DNA of 64,000 nucleotides, taken from positions 1 to 64,000 of the forward strand of contig NZ_WITC01000108.1 of NCBI RefSeq assembly GCF_009601505.1. The letters are read 5' to 3'. The DNA comes from Sinorhizobium terangae (GTDB lineage Bacteria; Pseudomonadota; Alphaproteobacteria; Rhizobiales; Rhizobiaceae). The notes beneath the pieces are model-generated. The model was not told the origin of the DNA. It did no database searches and saw only the letters and a program-made list of their open reading frames with translations. This document shows, piece by piece, positions 9,566-16,984 of this stretch (positions are counted from its first letter, which is position 1; every line of letters begins with the position of its first letter). A program made the translations under genes and the position numbers.

Positions 9566-10177
9566 GTGATCGTTGTCGTGGAAGGTATCAGCGCTGCGGG
9601 AAAGACGACCTGGTGCCGAAATCATGCCGAACGGCTTCTCGTGCGAGAAAGCTATCCATCGCCGCGACCGGACCGAAATGCCGATGCAATGAAGGCGGCG
9701 CAGGCGTGGACCGATTGGAATGCAAGGCGCTGGGCCGATGCGCTGGCGACCGAGGAGGAGCGGGGCGTTGCCGTTTGTGATACCGACCCTCTGAAGCTGC
9801 ACTTCATCTGGGGGCTCTGGCGGATCGGCGAGGCACCCAAAGAACATTGGCTCTACCAGTTGGAGGAGACGCGGGAAGCGTTTCGGCGGAAAGTCCTCGG
9901 CTTTGCCGATATCTACCTGGTCAAGAGGATCGATCCGGCGACCGCCCGCCGGCAAAGAGACGGAGACACAGAGCGTGATCGGTCGAACTTCGACCTCCAT
10001 GCGCGGCTGCAGGCTTCATTGCACGCTTGGTATGAGGCGATCGCCGGCTGCGTACCCGCCAAGGTCGAATGGGCGTTGCCGTGCGGTTTACCGGCAGGGC
10101 GCTGCATTGGAACGAAGGCCCACCGCTATGATGTGGACTTGTTCGATCGTTTCGTCGCGAGTTTGCCGAAAGGGTGA
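9566..10177 (+). CDS. Small P-loop kinase-like protein
   Basis: A 203-residue protein opening directly with a Walker A motif (EGISAAGKTT). A CDTDP stretch near residue 70 resembles the DRE/D substrate-site region of nucleoside- or thymidylate-kinase-like enzymes, and an RRQRDGDTERDR segment may form the lid. The start is a GTG with GGAGCGGAGG upstream; longer in-frame starts lack this. Phosphorylation of a small metabolite is likely, but the substrate is unknown. It stands alone between a dehydrogenase and an opposing DUF1127 gene. Confidence 0.65.
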   Translation: MIVVVEGISAAGKTTWCRNHAERLLVRESYPSPRPDRNADAMKAAQAWTDWNARRWADALATEEERGVAVCDTDPLKLHFIWGLWRIGEAPKEHWLYQLEETREAFRRKVLGFADIYLVKRIDPATARRQRDGDTERDRSNFDLHARLQASLHAWYEAIAGCVPAKVEWALPCGLPAGRCIGTKAHRYDVDLFDRFVASLPKG

Positions 10178-10209
10178 AGCGGGGGCGCATGCTCTGTGCA
10201 GCATTCGCC

Positions 10210-10467
10210 TTACCGTCGCCAGAAGGGCTTGGCGATCTCTGCCTCGACCTCATGTCTCGTCAGACCGATATCGTCGATCAAATGGGGATTGTCCTTCGCC
10301 TTTTGCGCAAGGTCCCAGCGGAAGCGTATCCGCTGGTCCCAGGTCGCGAAAATGCGTCGCAGGGTCGCCAAGCTGTAGTGGCGACGGGACACGTCTGCCA
10401 GCGCCGCAGGTCTTCCCGGTCGCGCTGCCTGGTGCGGCCCGGACGCAAGAGTGAGGGTATACTTCAT
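10210..10467 (-). CDS. DUF1127 small protein
   Basis: An 85-residue protein with the DUF1127 pattern at its C-terminus: basic and aromatic residues (RRIFATWDQRIRFRW), then DNPHLIDDIGLTRHEVEAEI and a terminal PFWRR. Small DUF1127 proteins are common in rhizobia; some bind RNA or affect stress and phosphate responses, but this one is uncharacterised. The ATG at 10467 has GGAGG seven bases upstream, and that site is buried in a perfect hairpin (10471-10493). It is divergent from the winged-helix/TPR regulator. Confidence 0.7.
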   Translation of the reverse strand: MKYTLTLASGPHQAARPGRPAALADVSRRHYSLATLRRIFATWDQRIRFRWDLAQKAKDNPHLIDDIGLTRHEVEAEIAKPFWRR

Positions 10468-10470
10468 GGC

Positions 10471-10493
10471 AACCTCCATTTGGTTTGGAGGTT
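10471..10493 (-). promoter_or_regulatory. Hairpin over the DUF1127 ribosome site
   Basis: On the minus strand AACCTCCA pairs perfectly with TGGAGGTT across a seven-base loop, and the second arm holds the whole GGAGG ribosome binding site, three bases before the ATG. Such a stem would hold translation low until it melts or is bound. Confidence 0.5.
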
Positions 10494-10530
10494 GGATTCT
10501 GCAGAATGCGAACAGCGTCGTACTTAAACC

Positions 10531-10559
10531 CTTCCAAATAGTTCTCAAAAACTTCCAAA
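10531..10559. promoter_or_regulatory. Direct repeat in divergent promoter
   Basis: CTTCCAAA occurs at 10531-10538 and again at 10552-10559, 21 bases apart, or two helical turns. It lies between DUF1127 and the winged-helix regulator. OmpR-type winged-helix proteins typically bind tandem direct repeats, so this could be the neighbour regulator's own site. The first-turn spacing (about 10) more usual for OmpR is absent. Confidence 0.35.
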
Positions 10560-10569
10560 CGGACTATAG

Positions 10570-12087
10570 ATGCGCCGCATGCAGGGATCGCGCGTTGCCT
10601 TTGGTCCGTTCGTGCTTGATCCGGGTGCGGGAACGCTCCTTCGGAACGATGATCCCGTTGCCGTTGGCTACCGCGGGCTGAAGCTGCTTGCGGCGCTCGT
10701 TGGACGGCCCGGCGAAATCCTGGGCAAGGCCGAGTTGATGGACGCGGCGTGGCCGGGCATGGCCGTCGAGGAAGGCAATCTCACCGTCCAGATCGCGCAA
10801 TTGCGCAAGCTGCTTGGTCCCGCGGCCGACGGCGGTGAATGGATCACGACGGTCCCGCGCGTCGGCTACCGCTTCACGGGGGCCATCGAAAAGCTCGGTG
10901 CTGCGAAGCGAAAACCCTTGCCGCTGCCGAGCAAACCATCGATAGCCGTGCTGCCCTTCGTGAATGTCAGCAACGATCCTGATGAGGAATCCTTCGCGGA
11001 TGGCCTGACCGAGGACCTGATCACCGATCTGTCCAGGAACTCCGGCCTGTTCGTCATCGCGCGCAACTCGGCCTTTGCCTACAAAGGAAAGGCGATGGAC
11101 GTGCGCGCGATCGCTGAGGACCTTGGCGTCCGCTACCTGATGGAGGGCAGCGCACGGCGCGCCGCAGGGCGCGTGCGCATCAACGCCCAGCTCGTCGACG
11201 CAGTCAGCGGCGAACACCTATGGGCGGACCGCTTCGATCGCGACCTAGAAGATATTTTTGCCGTCCAGGACGAAGTCACCGGCAAGATCGTGGAGGCATT
11301 GCTCGGCCGATTGCGCGCACCGCCGCCGCGCAATCGGCCCAAAAATCTCGAGGCCTACGATCTCTGCGTGCGGGCGCGCAAGCTGATCGACGATTCGCCC
11401 CAGACGGCGCGGGAAGCGCATCTGATGCTGACGCGCGCGGTTTCGCTCGATCCGGAATACGCCGAGGCCTATCGCTGGCTTGCCATGAACCACTGGATGA
11501 GATGGGTGCATTGGGGCGAACCGATTGAAACGCACCGCAGCATTGCCTTGGAACTGGCGCGCAAAGCCGTAGCGATCGATCCCAACGATGCAGGCTGCCG
11601 CTGGGTCCTTGCCAACCTGCTTGCCTATGAGCGCAGCTTCGCCGAGGCGGATGCGGAATTCGCCAAGGCGATCGAACTCGACCCCAACGAGGCCGACACC
11701 TGGGCGACGTTATCCGACATCGCAGTCCTGGCCGGGCGGGTTGAGGAAGGCCTTGAACACATTCGCAAGGCGCTCCGGCTGAACCCGTTTCCGGCAAGCT
11801 GGTACTATCTGACGCTCGGCCAGGCGCAATATGCGGCCCGCGAATACGAAGCCGCTGTCGAGACACTGCGCAGGGACGAGACTTATCGCACAAGCTCACG
11901 CCGTTTCCTGGCGGCAAGCCTTGCTAAACTGGGCCGGCTTGAAGAGGCGCGCGCGGAGGTCGAACTGTTCCTCGTCGCCAACCCGCATTTCTCAACCCGC
12001 CGCTGGGCGGCGACGGAGCCATTCCGCGACGCGGCGACGCTTGAGCATTTCGTCGATGGCTTCCGCAAGGCCGGCCTTCCGGAGTAA
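10570..12087 (+). CDS. Winged-helix/TPR transcriptional regulator
   Basis: A 505-residue protein. Residues 5-100 form an OmpR/CadC-type winged helix (GRPGEILGKAELMDAAWPG, then TVPRVGYRF). Residues 118-240 match the TolB-like/adenylate-cyclase-associated region (SIAVLPFVNVSNDPDEESF, then EGSARRAAGRVRINAQL). Residues 255-500 are TPR-like helices. This architecture is frequent in rhizobia, and the signal sensed is generally unknown. There is no catalytic cyclase domain. The divergent DUF1127 gene is the obvious candidate target. Confidence 0.8.
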   Translation: MRRMQGSRVAFGPFVLDPGAGTLLRNDDPVAVGYRGLKLLAALVGRPGEILGKAELMDAAWPGMAVEEGNLTVQIAQLRKLLGPAADGGEWITTVPRVGYRFTGAIEKLGAAKRKPLPLPSKPSIAVLPFVNVSNDPDEESFADGLTEDLITDLSRNSGLFVIARNSAFAYKGKAMDVRAIAEDLGVRYLMEGSARRAAGRVRINAQLVDAVSGEHLWADRFDRDLEDIFAVQDEVTGKIVEALLGRLRAPPPRNRPKNLEAYDLCVRARKLIDDSPQTAREAHLMLTRAVSLDPEYAEAYRWLAMNHWMRWVHWGEPIETHRSIALELARKAVAIDPNDAGCRWVLANLLAYERSFAEADAEFAKAIELDPNEADTWATLSDIAVLAGRVEEGLEHIRKALRLNPFPASWYYLTLGQAQYAAREYEAAVETLRRDETYRTSSRRFLAASLAKLGRLEEARAEVELFLVANPHFSTRRWAATEPFRDAATLEHFVDGFRKAGLPE

Positions 12088-12096
12088 CGAGACTTC

Positions 12097-12245
12097 TACT
12101 GCATGATTCCTTAAATCGGAATCGATTTAAGGATAAAATCATGCAGAAAATCAAAGTGCTACAGCGGCCTTGGCGCGTCCAATTGGACGCGCGGCGCTGT
12201 AATGCATGTCGCCCAAAAATGTGCACCGCATGAGTCCGATTGAAC
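12097..12245. repeat. Composite palindromic repeat
   Basis: Three modules follow the TPR regulator. The first is a perfect 11-base inverted repeat (12108-12118 and 12123-12133, four-base loop) flanked by CATGATT/AATCATG arms. Next comes a longer imperfect palindrome around the GCGCGTCC-AATT-GGACGCGC core at 12174-12193. Last is an ATGCATGTCG module shared with 14011. The first hairpin could also end transcription of the upstream gene. This is a dispersed rhizobial intergenic repeat, and a degenerate copy lies at 12695-12760. Confidence 0.65.
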
Positions 12246-12283
12246 GCGACGCACTCAAACCGCCTTCGGACTGCTCGTGCGAC

Positions 12284-12679
12284 CTACTCCTCAAAGCGAC
12301 TCGTGGGGTCATCACGATCGCGCTTGTACCGTCTCGCAAGCGGAAACGGCGGCAACCAGGACTCGCGACGGACAGTCCAGAGTTCATAGGTTGGCATCAG
12401 TTGGTCAGGGGCGTCGAGGGAACCCAGGCTCACTTCGATTTCGTCTGCGGTGCGCCCGAAAACGGACGAGCCGCAGCGGGGACAGAAAAACCGCCCGGCG
12501 TAACCGCGGGTTTCGCCATCAAACGTCACCGCGTCCTGAGGGAATATCGCGGAAGCGTGAAAAAGCGCTCCATGATGCTTGCGGCAGTCGAGGCAGTGAC
12601 AAAGGCCGACCCGGTAGGGTCGTCCCGACGCCACAATTCGGACGTTGCCGCACAGGCAACCGCCCGTGAATCGCTCCAT
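12284..12679 (-). CDS. GFA/CENP-V family zinc protein
   Basis: A 131-residue protein with the three zinc-binding cysteine pairs of the GFA family: GGCLCGNV (residues 7-14), CHCLDC (27-32) and CPRCGS near residue 66. The name comes from glutathione-dependent formaldehyde-activating enzyme, but few members have proven function and many may bind glutathione adducts or other small molecules. GAGGAG precedes the ATG. It is a single gene between two copies of the intergenic repeat. Confidence 0.8.
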   Translation of the reverse strand: MERFTGGCLCGNVRIVASGRPYRVGLCHCLDCRKHHGALFHASAIFPQDAVTFDGETRGYAGRFFCPRCGSSVFGRTADEIEVSLGSLDAPDQLMPTYELWTVRRESWLPPFPLARRYKRDRDDPTSRFEE

Positions 12680-12694
12680 GCTGCGTCTCCTCTA

Positions 12695-12760
12695 CTGCAG
12701 GTCTCTTAATTCGCATCAGGTTTAAGAATAGAAACATGCGGCAATTCAAAATGCTACAGG
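12695..12760. repeat. Degenerate copy of the palindromic repeat
   Basis: Sequence order matches the 12097 element (CTGCA, TTAA, TTTAAG, ATGCG, CAAAATGCTACAG), but the arms no longer pair perfectly. It sits between the VOC and GFA genes. Confidence 0.45.
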
Positions 12761-12787
12761 CGGGTCGGACGCACTCGCTGATATTGG

Positions 12788-13255
12788 TCACTCTTCGCCA
12801 TTTGTTTTCGTTTTCGTACTGCCGAGTTCTTGGGCGAGCCCGATGAGAAGCCCTTCAGGCCCGCGGATGTAGCAGAGCCGATACGCGTCTTTATATTGGA
12901 CTACTTCGCCTACGACCTGAGCGCCGCGCGTGCGGAGCCTTTCAAGCGTCTCGTCGATGTCGTCCACGGCGAACATGACGCGGAGGTAGCCTAGGGCGTT
13001 GACCGGGGCGTTCCGGTGATCTGCGACGACAGGCGGCGTGAGGAAGCGGGAGAGCTCGAGCCGGCCGTGGCCGTCCGGGGTGCGCATCATGGCAATCTCG
13101 ACACGCTGATCGCCCAGTCCAGTGACGCGTCCGGCCCATTCTCCTTCGACCGTGGTCCGCCCTTCGAGCTCGAGGCCGAGTTCGCGAAAGAAATCAATCG
13201 TGCCTCCAAGGTCTTCGACGACGATTCCTACGTTGTCCATCCGCTTGAGCGCCAT
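12788..13255 (-). CDS. VOC/glyoxalase-family protein
   Basis: A 155-residue protein with two beta-alpha-beta-beta-beta units of the vicinal-oxygen-chelate fold. It opens with the typical RMDNVGIVVEDL and ends with a YIRGPEGLLIGLAQEL strand carrying the late metal-ligand Glu. The family includes glyoxalase I, dioxygenases and fosfomycin-type resistance proteins; this one is not assignable. The ATG at 13255 is chosen because GGAG lies upstream; a longer frame to 13315 adds a stretch without family similarity. Confidence 0.75.
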   Translation of the reverse strand: MALKRMDNVGIVVEDLGGTIDFFRELGLELEGRTTVEGEWAGRVTGLGDQRVEIAMMRTPDGHGRLELSRFLTPPVVADHRNAPVNALGYLRVMFAVDDIDETLERLRTRGAQVVGEVVQYKDAYRLCYIRGPEGLLIGLAQELGSTKTKTNGEE

Positions 13256-13648
13256 GGTTCCAATCTCCAAGGTGTCGCCTAGTCTAACAACGGACGCTTG
13301 AAGCGCCCCCAACACCAGCGGCCATTCGAGCCCGATTCGCTGTTGTCCACATCATAATCTTGAATCACGGACCGCCTCAAACCGCTACGCCGTTTTGAAG
13401 CGGTCTCTCAGATCAAACGCACGGAATGTTTGCAACAAACGGCACCGTCGTCGCGGTAGCCCGCGGCGGGCGGCGAACTCCCGCCTGGTCCGCACTCGTC
13501 TCATGAGTTGCAACAAGTGACCAAGTGCAAACGTGTCGCGATTGCGAGCATGCAGCATTCTGCCTAAACTCTGCTTCGATACGACATCATCGGGCTTCAC
13601 GGCCACCCACCGGCCATTTTCCACCTCAGCTGACAAGGAGCGTTTGCC
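13256..13648. other. Intergenic region without supported gene
   Basis: About 390 bases between the divergent VOC and DUF2934 genes. A minus-strand frame crosses it and runs through the DUF2934 gene, but it is Arg-rich, matches no family I know and looks like antisense noise. AAGGAG at about 13636 is the ribosome site of the next gene. Confidence 0.5.
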
Positions 13649-13939
13649 ATGAAGACGGACGGCGAAGAACTGATCAGGAAGCGGGCCTATGAACTGTGGG
13701 AGAAAGCGGGACGGCCCGAGGGCGACGGTCTGAAGCACTGGCTCGAGGCGGCGGAAGAGATTCAGTCCGAGGGGATAAATCGGGGCGGTGAGTCGGAGAA
13801 CGACGTTCCTTCTGCAGGCGCAATTGTATCCGCGGAAACTTCTGAAGGGAAAAAACCGAGAAGGTCTGCAGCGAAGCAGCAAGACGATGCAAAGCCGAAG
13901 AGAAGCACGGCTTCCAAAGCTCGCACCAAGAAGAGCTAA
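13649..13939 (+). CDS. DUF2934 small protein
   Basis: A 96-residue protein. Its N-terminal half fits the DUF2934 pattern, EELIRKRAYELWEKAGRPEG followed by a HWLEAAEEI segment. The C-terminal half is a low-complexity Lys/Ser/Ala tail (KPRRSAAKQQ, then TASKARTKKS) that is very basic and could bind nucleic acid. The family is widespread in rhizobia, often in several copies, with no known function. AAGGAG precedes the ATG. Confidence 0.7.
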   Translation: MKTDGEELIRKRAYELWEKAGRPEGDGLKHWLEAAEEIQSEGINRGGESENDVPSAGAIVSAETSEGKKPRRSAAKQQDDAKPKRSTASKARTKKS

Positions 13940-13955
13940 CAGGCTGACGGCCGCC

Positions 13956-14060
13956 AAAGCGCGTCGCGTTCAATCGCACTCATACAACGCGCTTTAGGTC
14001 ATTGCTTTTTATGCATGTCGTTGTCCCAAAACCGCTGCACAACTTGGGCGGCATGCATTA
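13956..14060. repeat. Palindromic intergenic repeat
   Basis: The first module has AAAGCGCGT at 13956-13964 paired with ACGCGCTTT at 13987-13995. The second has ATGCATGTCGTTGTCCCAA at 14011-14029 partly pairing with TTGGGCGGCATGCAT at 14044-14058. The inner GCGTCGCGTTCAATCGCA of the first module recurs at 45757-45774 and, inverted, near 12236. Confidence 0.6.
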
Positions 14061-14105
14061 GAACAGTTAGATGAGCAGCCTTGCTGCTCATTCTGCTTGC
14101 GCTCG

Positions 14106-14492
14106 TCATGCGGCCTCTATGTCAGTACGCGAAAAATCATCGCCTTTGAAGAGCAGCGGTTCATTGCGCGTTTTGGCCAGCGCATAGGAGAAACAGTCAC
14201 CGTAGTTCAGACCTGCCGGATGTCGGCCTTTGCCGTAGCTTCGCCAGGCTCGCCTAGCCACGGCAATCTGTTCTGCGTCGACAGCGACGATTTCAACACC
14301 CGCCTTGTAGAGCCATAGGTCGAGCTCTGCGGCACCTGCTTCGCCGAGGCGGGCTTCGATTACGATGGCGAGTTCGAGAACCGTCGCGGCGGAGATGAAG
14401 CGCCGCGGAGCATCGATGACTTTCCGTTCGTAGGTTTCCGCTTCTGGCTCATTGAATGCGACGGCGACAATGGCCGACGTATCGATGACCAT
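14106..14492 (-). CDS. vapC: VapC-family PIN-domain toxin
   Basis: A 128-residue PIN-domain ribonuclease of a type II toxin-antitoxin pair. It has the opening acidic residue in VIDTSAIVAVAF, a Glu in the LELAIVIEARLG helix, and the later acidic pair in LNYGDCFSYALA and FKGDDFSRTD. VapC proteins cut specific tRNAs or rRNA when free of antitoxin. The start overlaps the antitoxin stop by one base (TGATG). It sits beside repeats and a pseudogene remnant. It resembles the second VapC here (42054-42491) in its ending, LLFKGDDFS(R/Q)TDIE. Confidence 0.85.
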   Translation of the reverse strand: MVIDTSAIVAVAFNEPEAETYERKVIDAPRRFISAATVLELAIVIEARLGEAGAAELDLWLYKAGVEIVAVDAEQIAVARRAWRSYGKGRHPAGLNYGDCFSYALAKTRNEPLLFKGDDFSRTDIEAA

Positions 14493-14746
14493 CAGTTGGG
14501 AGTCCCGTTTTCGTCATACCCCAGGATTTCGTCAGCAGAGCGGTTGTCCAGCACCGGCAGCTTGCTCCAGCGTCTACGGCTGGCGGCAAGCTCCTCGAGA
14601 AGAACATCCCGATTTGCTGCGTTTGCGAGACGTCGCAGCCGCTCTTCCAGTGCACGCCGGGTCGCCATGGTGATGGTCTCACCGGTCTTCTCGGCCAGTG
14701 CCTTTGCAAGGCGTTCCGTCTCGGGATCTTTGATGCTCAGTGGCAT
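14492..14746 (-). CDS. vapB: VapB-family antitoxin
   Basis: An 84-residue antitoxin. Residues 1-40 carry a ribbon-helix-helix-like segment (ETITMATRRALEERLRRL) of the Rv0623/PSK type that binds its own promoter. The acidic C-terminus (SADEILGYDENG) fits the part that blocks the toxin. It precedes and is translationally coupled to vapC. GGAACCC before the ATG may serve as the ribosome site. Confidence 0.8.
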   Translation of the reverse strand: MPLSIKDPETERLAKALAEKTGETITMATRRALEERLRRLANAANRDVLLEELAASRRRWSKLPVLDNRSADEILGYDENGTPN

Positions 14747-14818
14747 TCTGGGTTCCTTGGTTCCTATCTGTCTATATTCTACCTATTGGGCGACGGGACG
14801 CAAGGCCGCTCGGGCCAA

Positions 14819-14950
14819 ACCCGTACCCAGGTGCGCCACATGGAGCTGGTAACGAGCTACGAGCATCCGCGGGCGGGTACGGTGAAGGTCGTAGCACCCC
14901 CGGTGCGTCTTTCGAAGACGCCGGCAACGATCCGCAACCCGACCGCTGGT
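14819..14950 (+). pseudogene. Remnant of a CaiB/BaiF CoA-transferase
   Basis: The frame contains QVRHMELVTSYEHPRAG followed by VKVVAPPVRLSKTPATI, matching the C-terminal region of family III CoA-transferases (QVRHRGMV..., HPRAG, PVRLSETPA). The frame breaks after about 44 codons, and no upstream part of the gene exists, because the vapB gene lies there on the other strand. It is a decayed fragment of a roughly 400-residue enzyme. Confidence 0.6.
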
Positions 14951-15037
14951 CGGTGCCTATGCCGATGAGGCTGCCGAATGGCGTGTTCGCGGCGGTCACG
15001 CTTGCCTGGCGCTGCGAGCGCTGCGGCCATCCTGCGG

Positions 15038-15067
15038 ATCCCAACGACTGCAAACGGTCGTTGGGAT
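15038..15067. terminator. Hairpin after the cyclo-ligase gene
   Basis: ATCCCAACGAC (15038-15048) pairs perfectly with GTCGTTGGGAT (15057-15067) around an eight-base loop. It lies two bases beyond the stop of the leftward 5-formyl-THF cyclo-ligase. There is no clear T-run, so it may act as an mRNA 3' end stabiliser as much as a terminator. Confidence 0.5.
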
Positions 15068-15068
15068 T

Positions 15069-15749
15069 TCAATATACCCGTCTGTAACGGTCAGTGCTCG
15101 ATTCGGTCACCACGACGTCCATCCGGATGTCATGGAGCTGCGGGTAGATGGTCCTTATTCTCGACTGCGCGAAACCAACGCCCAGTACGCGCCGCTTCGC
15201 CGCCATTCTGGCTAATGTCCGGTCGTAGTAACCTCCGCCATAACCCAGCCGATAGCACGACGGATCAAAGCCGACCACTGGGGCAACAACTATGTCGGGG
15301 GTCAATGAAACATGCTCGGCCGGAACGGGTATGTTCCAGATGCCGCGGACAAGCTTGTCGCCCGGTCGCCAGAGGTGAAACTCCAGGGGCTGTCCCTTTT
15401 CGACCACCACGGGAAGCGCACATTGGCCGCCGTCATCGGCTATTTGCCGCATCAGCGGCCTGAGATCGGGCTCACCGCGAAACGGCCAGTAGACGCTGAC
15501 CACGAGGCCGCGCACATCTCCGATTTCGGCGAGCACGCGGCTAACGATTTGTGTTTCACAAGCGGCCCTGACACCGGGAGACATTGCCAAGCGCTGGGCG
15601 ATGAGGCGGGCACGTTCGCTTTTTCGCCACCGCTTCACATCGGCACAGGTTCCAGGATCGGACGACAGGCCCGCATAGGCCGGATCGAGTTCGTGCATCA
15701 AGCAGGGAGGCGAGGCAAAAGTCGCCGGAATATCATCGTCGATGTCCAT
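15069..15749 (-). CDS. 5-formyltetrahydrofolate cyclo-ligase
   Basis: A 226-residue enzyme that converts 5-formyl-THF to 5,10-methenyl-THF using ATP. The family's defining GYGGGYYDR motif lies near residue 170, followed by LGVGFAQSR. The N-terminal KRWRKSERARLIAQR matches the basic ATP-binding start of the domain, here preceded by about 38 extra residues. It follows the MetB-like gene by 21 bases on the same strand, which ties folate one-carbon supply to methionine synthesis. Confidence 0.85.
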   Translation of the reverse strand: MDIDDDIPATFASPPCLMHELDPAYAGLSSDPGTCADVKRWRKSERARLIAQRLAMSPGVRAACETQIVSRVLAEIGDVRGLVVSVYWPFRGEPDLRPLMRQIADDGGQCALPVVVEKGQPLEFHLWRPGDKLVRGIWNIPVPAEHVSLTPDIVVAPVVGFDPSCYRLGYGGGYYDRTLARMAAKRRVLGVGFAQSRIRTIYPQLHDIRMDVVVTESSTDRYRRVY

Positions 15750-15770
15750 TCCCGTCCCTCCTTGATTGCC

Positions 15771-16937
15771 TCAACAGGCGTTCAGGCCGGCTTCGAGACC
15801 GTCTATAAGATCGTCAATGTGTTCCAGTCCGACCGAAAGTCTCAAGAGCTCGTCGCGAATACCCGCGCGCGCCCTGGCTTCGGCACCCATGTCGACATGG
15901 GTCATGGTGGCCGGATGAGCCACAAGACTTTCGACCCCTCCGAGCGATTCGGCCAAGGTGAAGCAGCTAACGTGGGCCAGGAACTCCCGAACGGCTGGTA
16001 CGCCTCCTGCAAGTTCGAAGCTCATCATCGCGCCAAAGCCGCCCTGCTGCCGTTTTGCGAGCTCGTGATCGCGATGACCGGCAAGCCCCGGATAGTGGAC
16101 GTGGCGAACCGCGGGATGTGCGTCGAGATACTCGGCGATTTTCATGGCATTGCGCTCTTGCATCGACATGCGCGCAAACAACGTTCTGAGCCCGCGCAAG
16201 GTAAGCCAGGCATCATAGGGTGCCGCGATGGCCCCGGTGATATTGGCCCAGCGCTTGAGATCCTGGGCTTCCCGAGGGTCGGCAGCGATTACCGCCCCGG
16301 CAATGACATCCGAATGTCCGTTCAGGAATTTGGTCGCCGAGTGAATGACGTAATCGGCCCCGAGAGAGAGGGGCCGCTGGAGGGCGGGAGAGAGAAACGT
16401 GTTGTCGACAGCCACGGCAGCGCCGGCTGCCTTGGCGACGTCGGACAATCGGGCAATGTCGACGACGCGCATCAGGGGATTGCTGGGGCTCTCGATCAGG
16501 ACGAGCGCCGGAACGTCAGACAGCGCGGCCTGAAATCCGCCGAGATCTTTCTGATCGACGAGCCGGAGCGTGAGGTGCCCCAGATCTGCACGCGCTTTTA
16601 GAAGACGTAACGTGCCGCCATAGCAATCGTGCGGCGCCAGTACGAGATCGTTTCGCGTCAAACGTCCTATCAAGAGATCGAGCGCGGCCATGCCGCTCGG
16701 CGTAACAACCGCGCCTGCGCCTCCCTCGAGCTTTGCAAGCGCTTGCGCCAGCAGGTCACGCGTAGGATTTCCGCAGCGGCCGTAGTCATAGGCGCGCGGC
16801 GTCTCGAAGCCAGCGAACTCGTAGGTGCTGGAGAGATACAAGGGTGGCACCACGGAGCCAAATGCCGTGTCGGTCGCAACCCCGTGGGCTGCCGCCGTGG
16901 TCTCGGCTCTAGGAGATCTGGTTTTTCGCTCGAGCAT
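15771..16937 (-). CDS. metB: Cys/Met metabolism PLP enzyme (MetB-like)
   Basis: A 388-residue trans-sulfuration enzyme of the gamma family. Key stretches are the substrate-binding YDYGRCGNPTRDLL near residue 68, GAGAVVTPSGMAALDLL, and the PLP lysine in HSATKFLNGHSDV near residue 200. The length equals E. coli cystathionine gamma-synthase (386). Gamma-lyase and O-acylhomoserine sulfhydrylase relatives are hard to exclude. It heads an operon with the cyclo-ligase. Neighbouring sulfite reductase genes suggest a role in sulfur assimilation. Confidence 0.8.
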   Translation of the reverse strand: MLERKTRSPRAETTAAAHGVATDTAFGSVVPPLYLSSTYEFAGFETPRAYDYGRCGNPTRDLLAQALAKLEGGAGAVVTPSGMAALDLLIGRLTRNDLVLAPHDCYGGTLRLLKARADLGHLTLRLVDQKDLGGFQAALSDVPALVLIESPSNPLMRVVDIARLSDVAKAAGAAVAVDNTFLSPALQRPLSLGADYVIHSATKFLNGHSDVIAGAVIAADPREAQDLKRWANITGAIAAPYDAWLTLRGLRTLFARMSMQERNAMKIAEYLDAHPAVRHVHYPGLAGHRDHELAKRQQGGFGAMMSFELAGGVPAVREFLAHVSCFTLAESLGGVESLVAHPATMTHVDMGAEARARAGIRDELLRLSVGLEHIDDLIDGLEAGLNAC

Positions 16938-16984
16938 CAGCCGTAGGGCCTTTCATTCAGATGGCATCAAAGTTCGATGGCTGG

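Noticed and set aside
13385-13957. A 190-codon minus-strand frame across the DUF2934 gene
   Set aside because: No family match, Arg-rich composition, and it opposes a gene with a good ribosome site and a known domain.
12097-14060. CRISPR-like array from repeated palindromes
   Set aside because: Copies are few, irregularly spaced, separated by genes and mosaic in structure; no cas gene is present.
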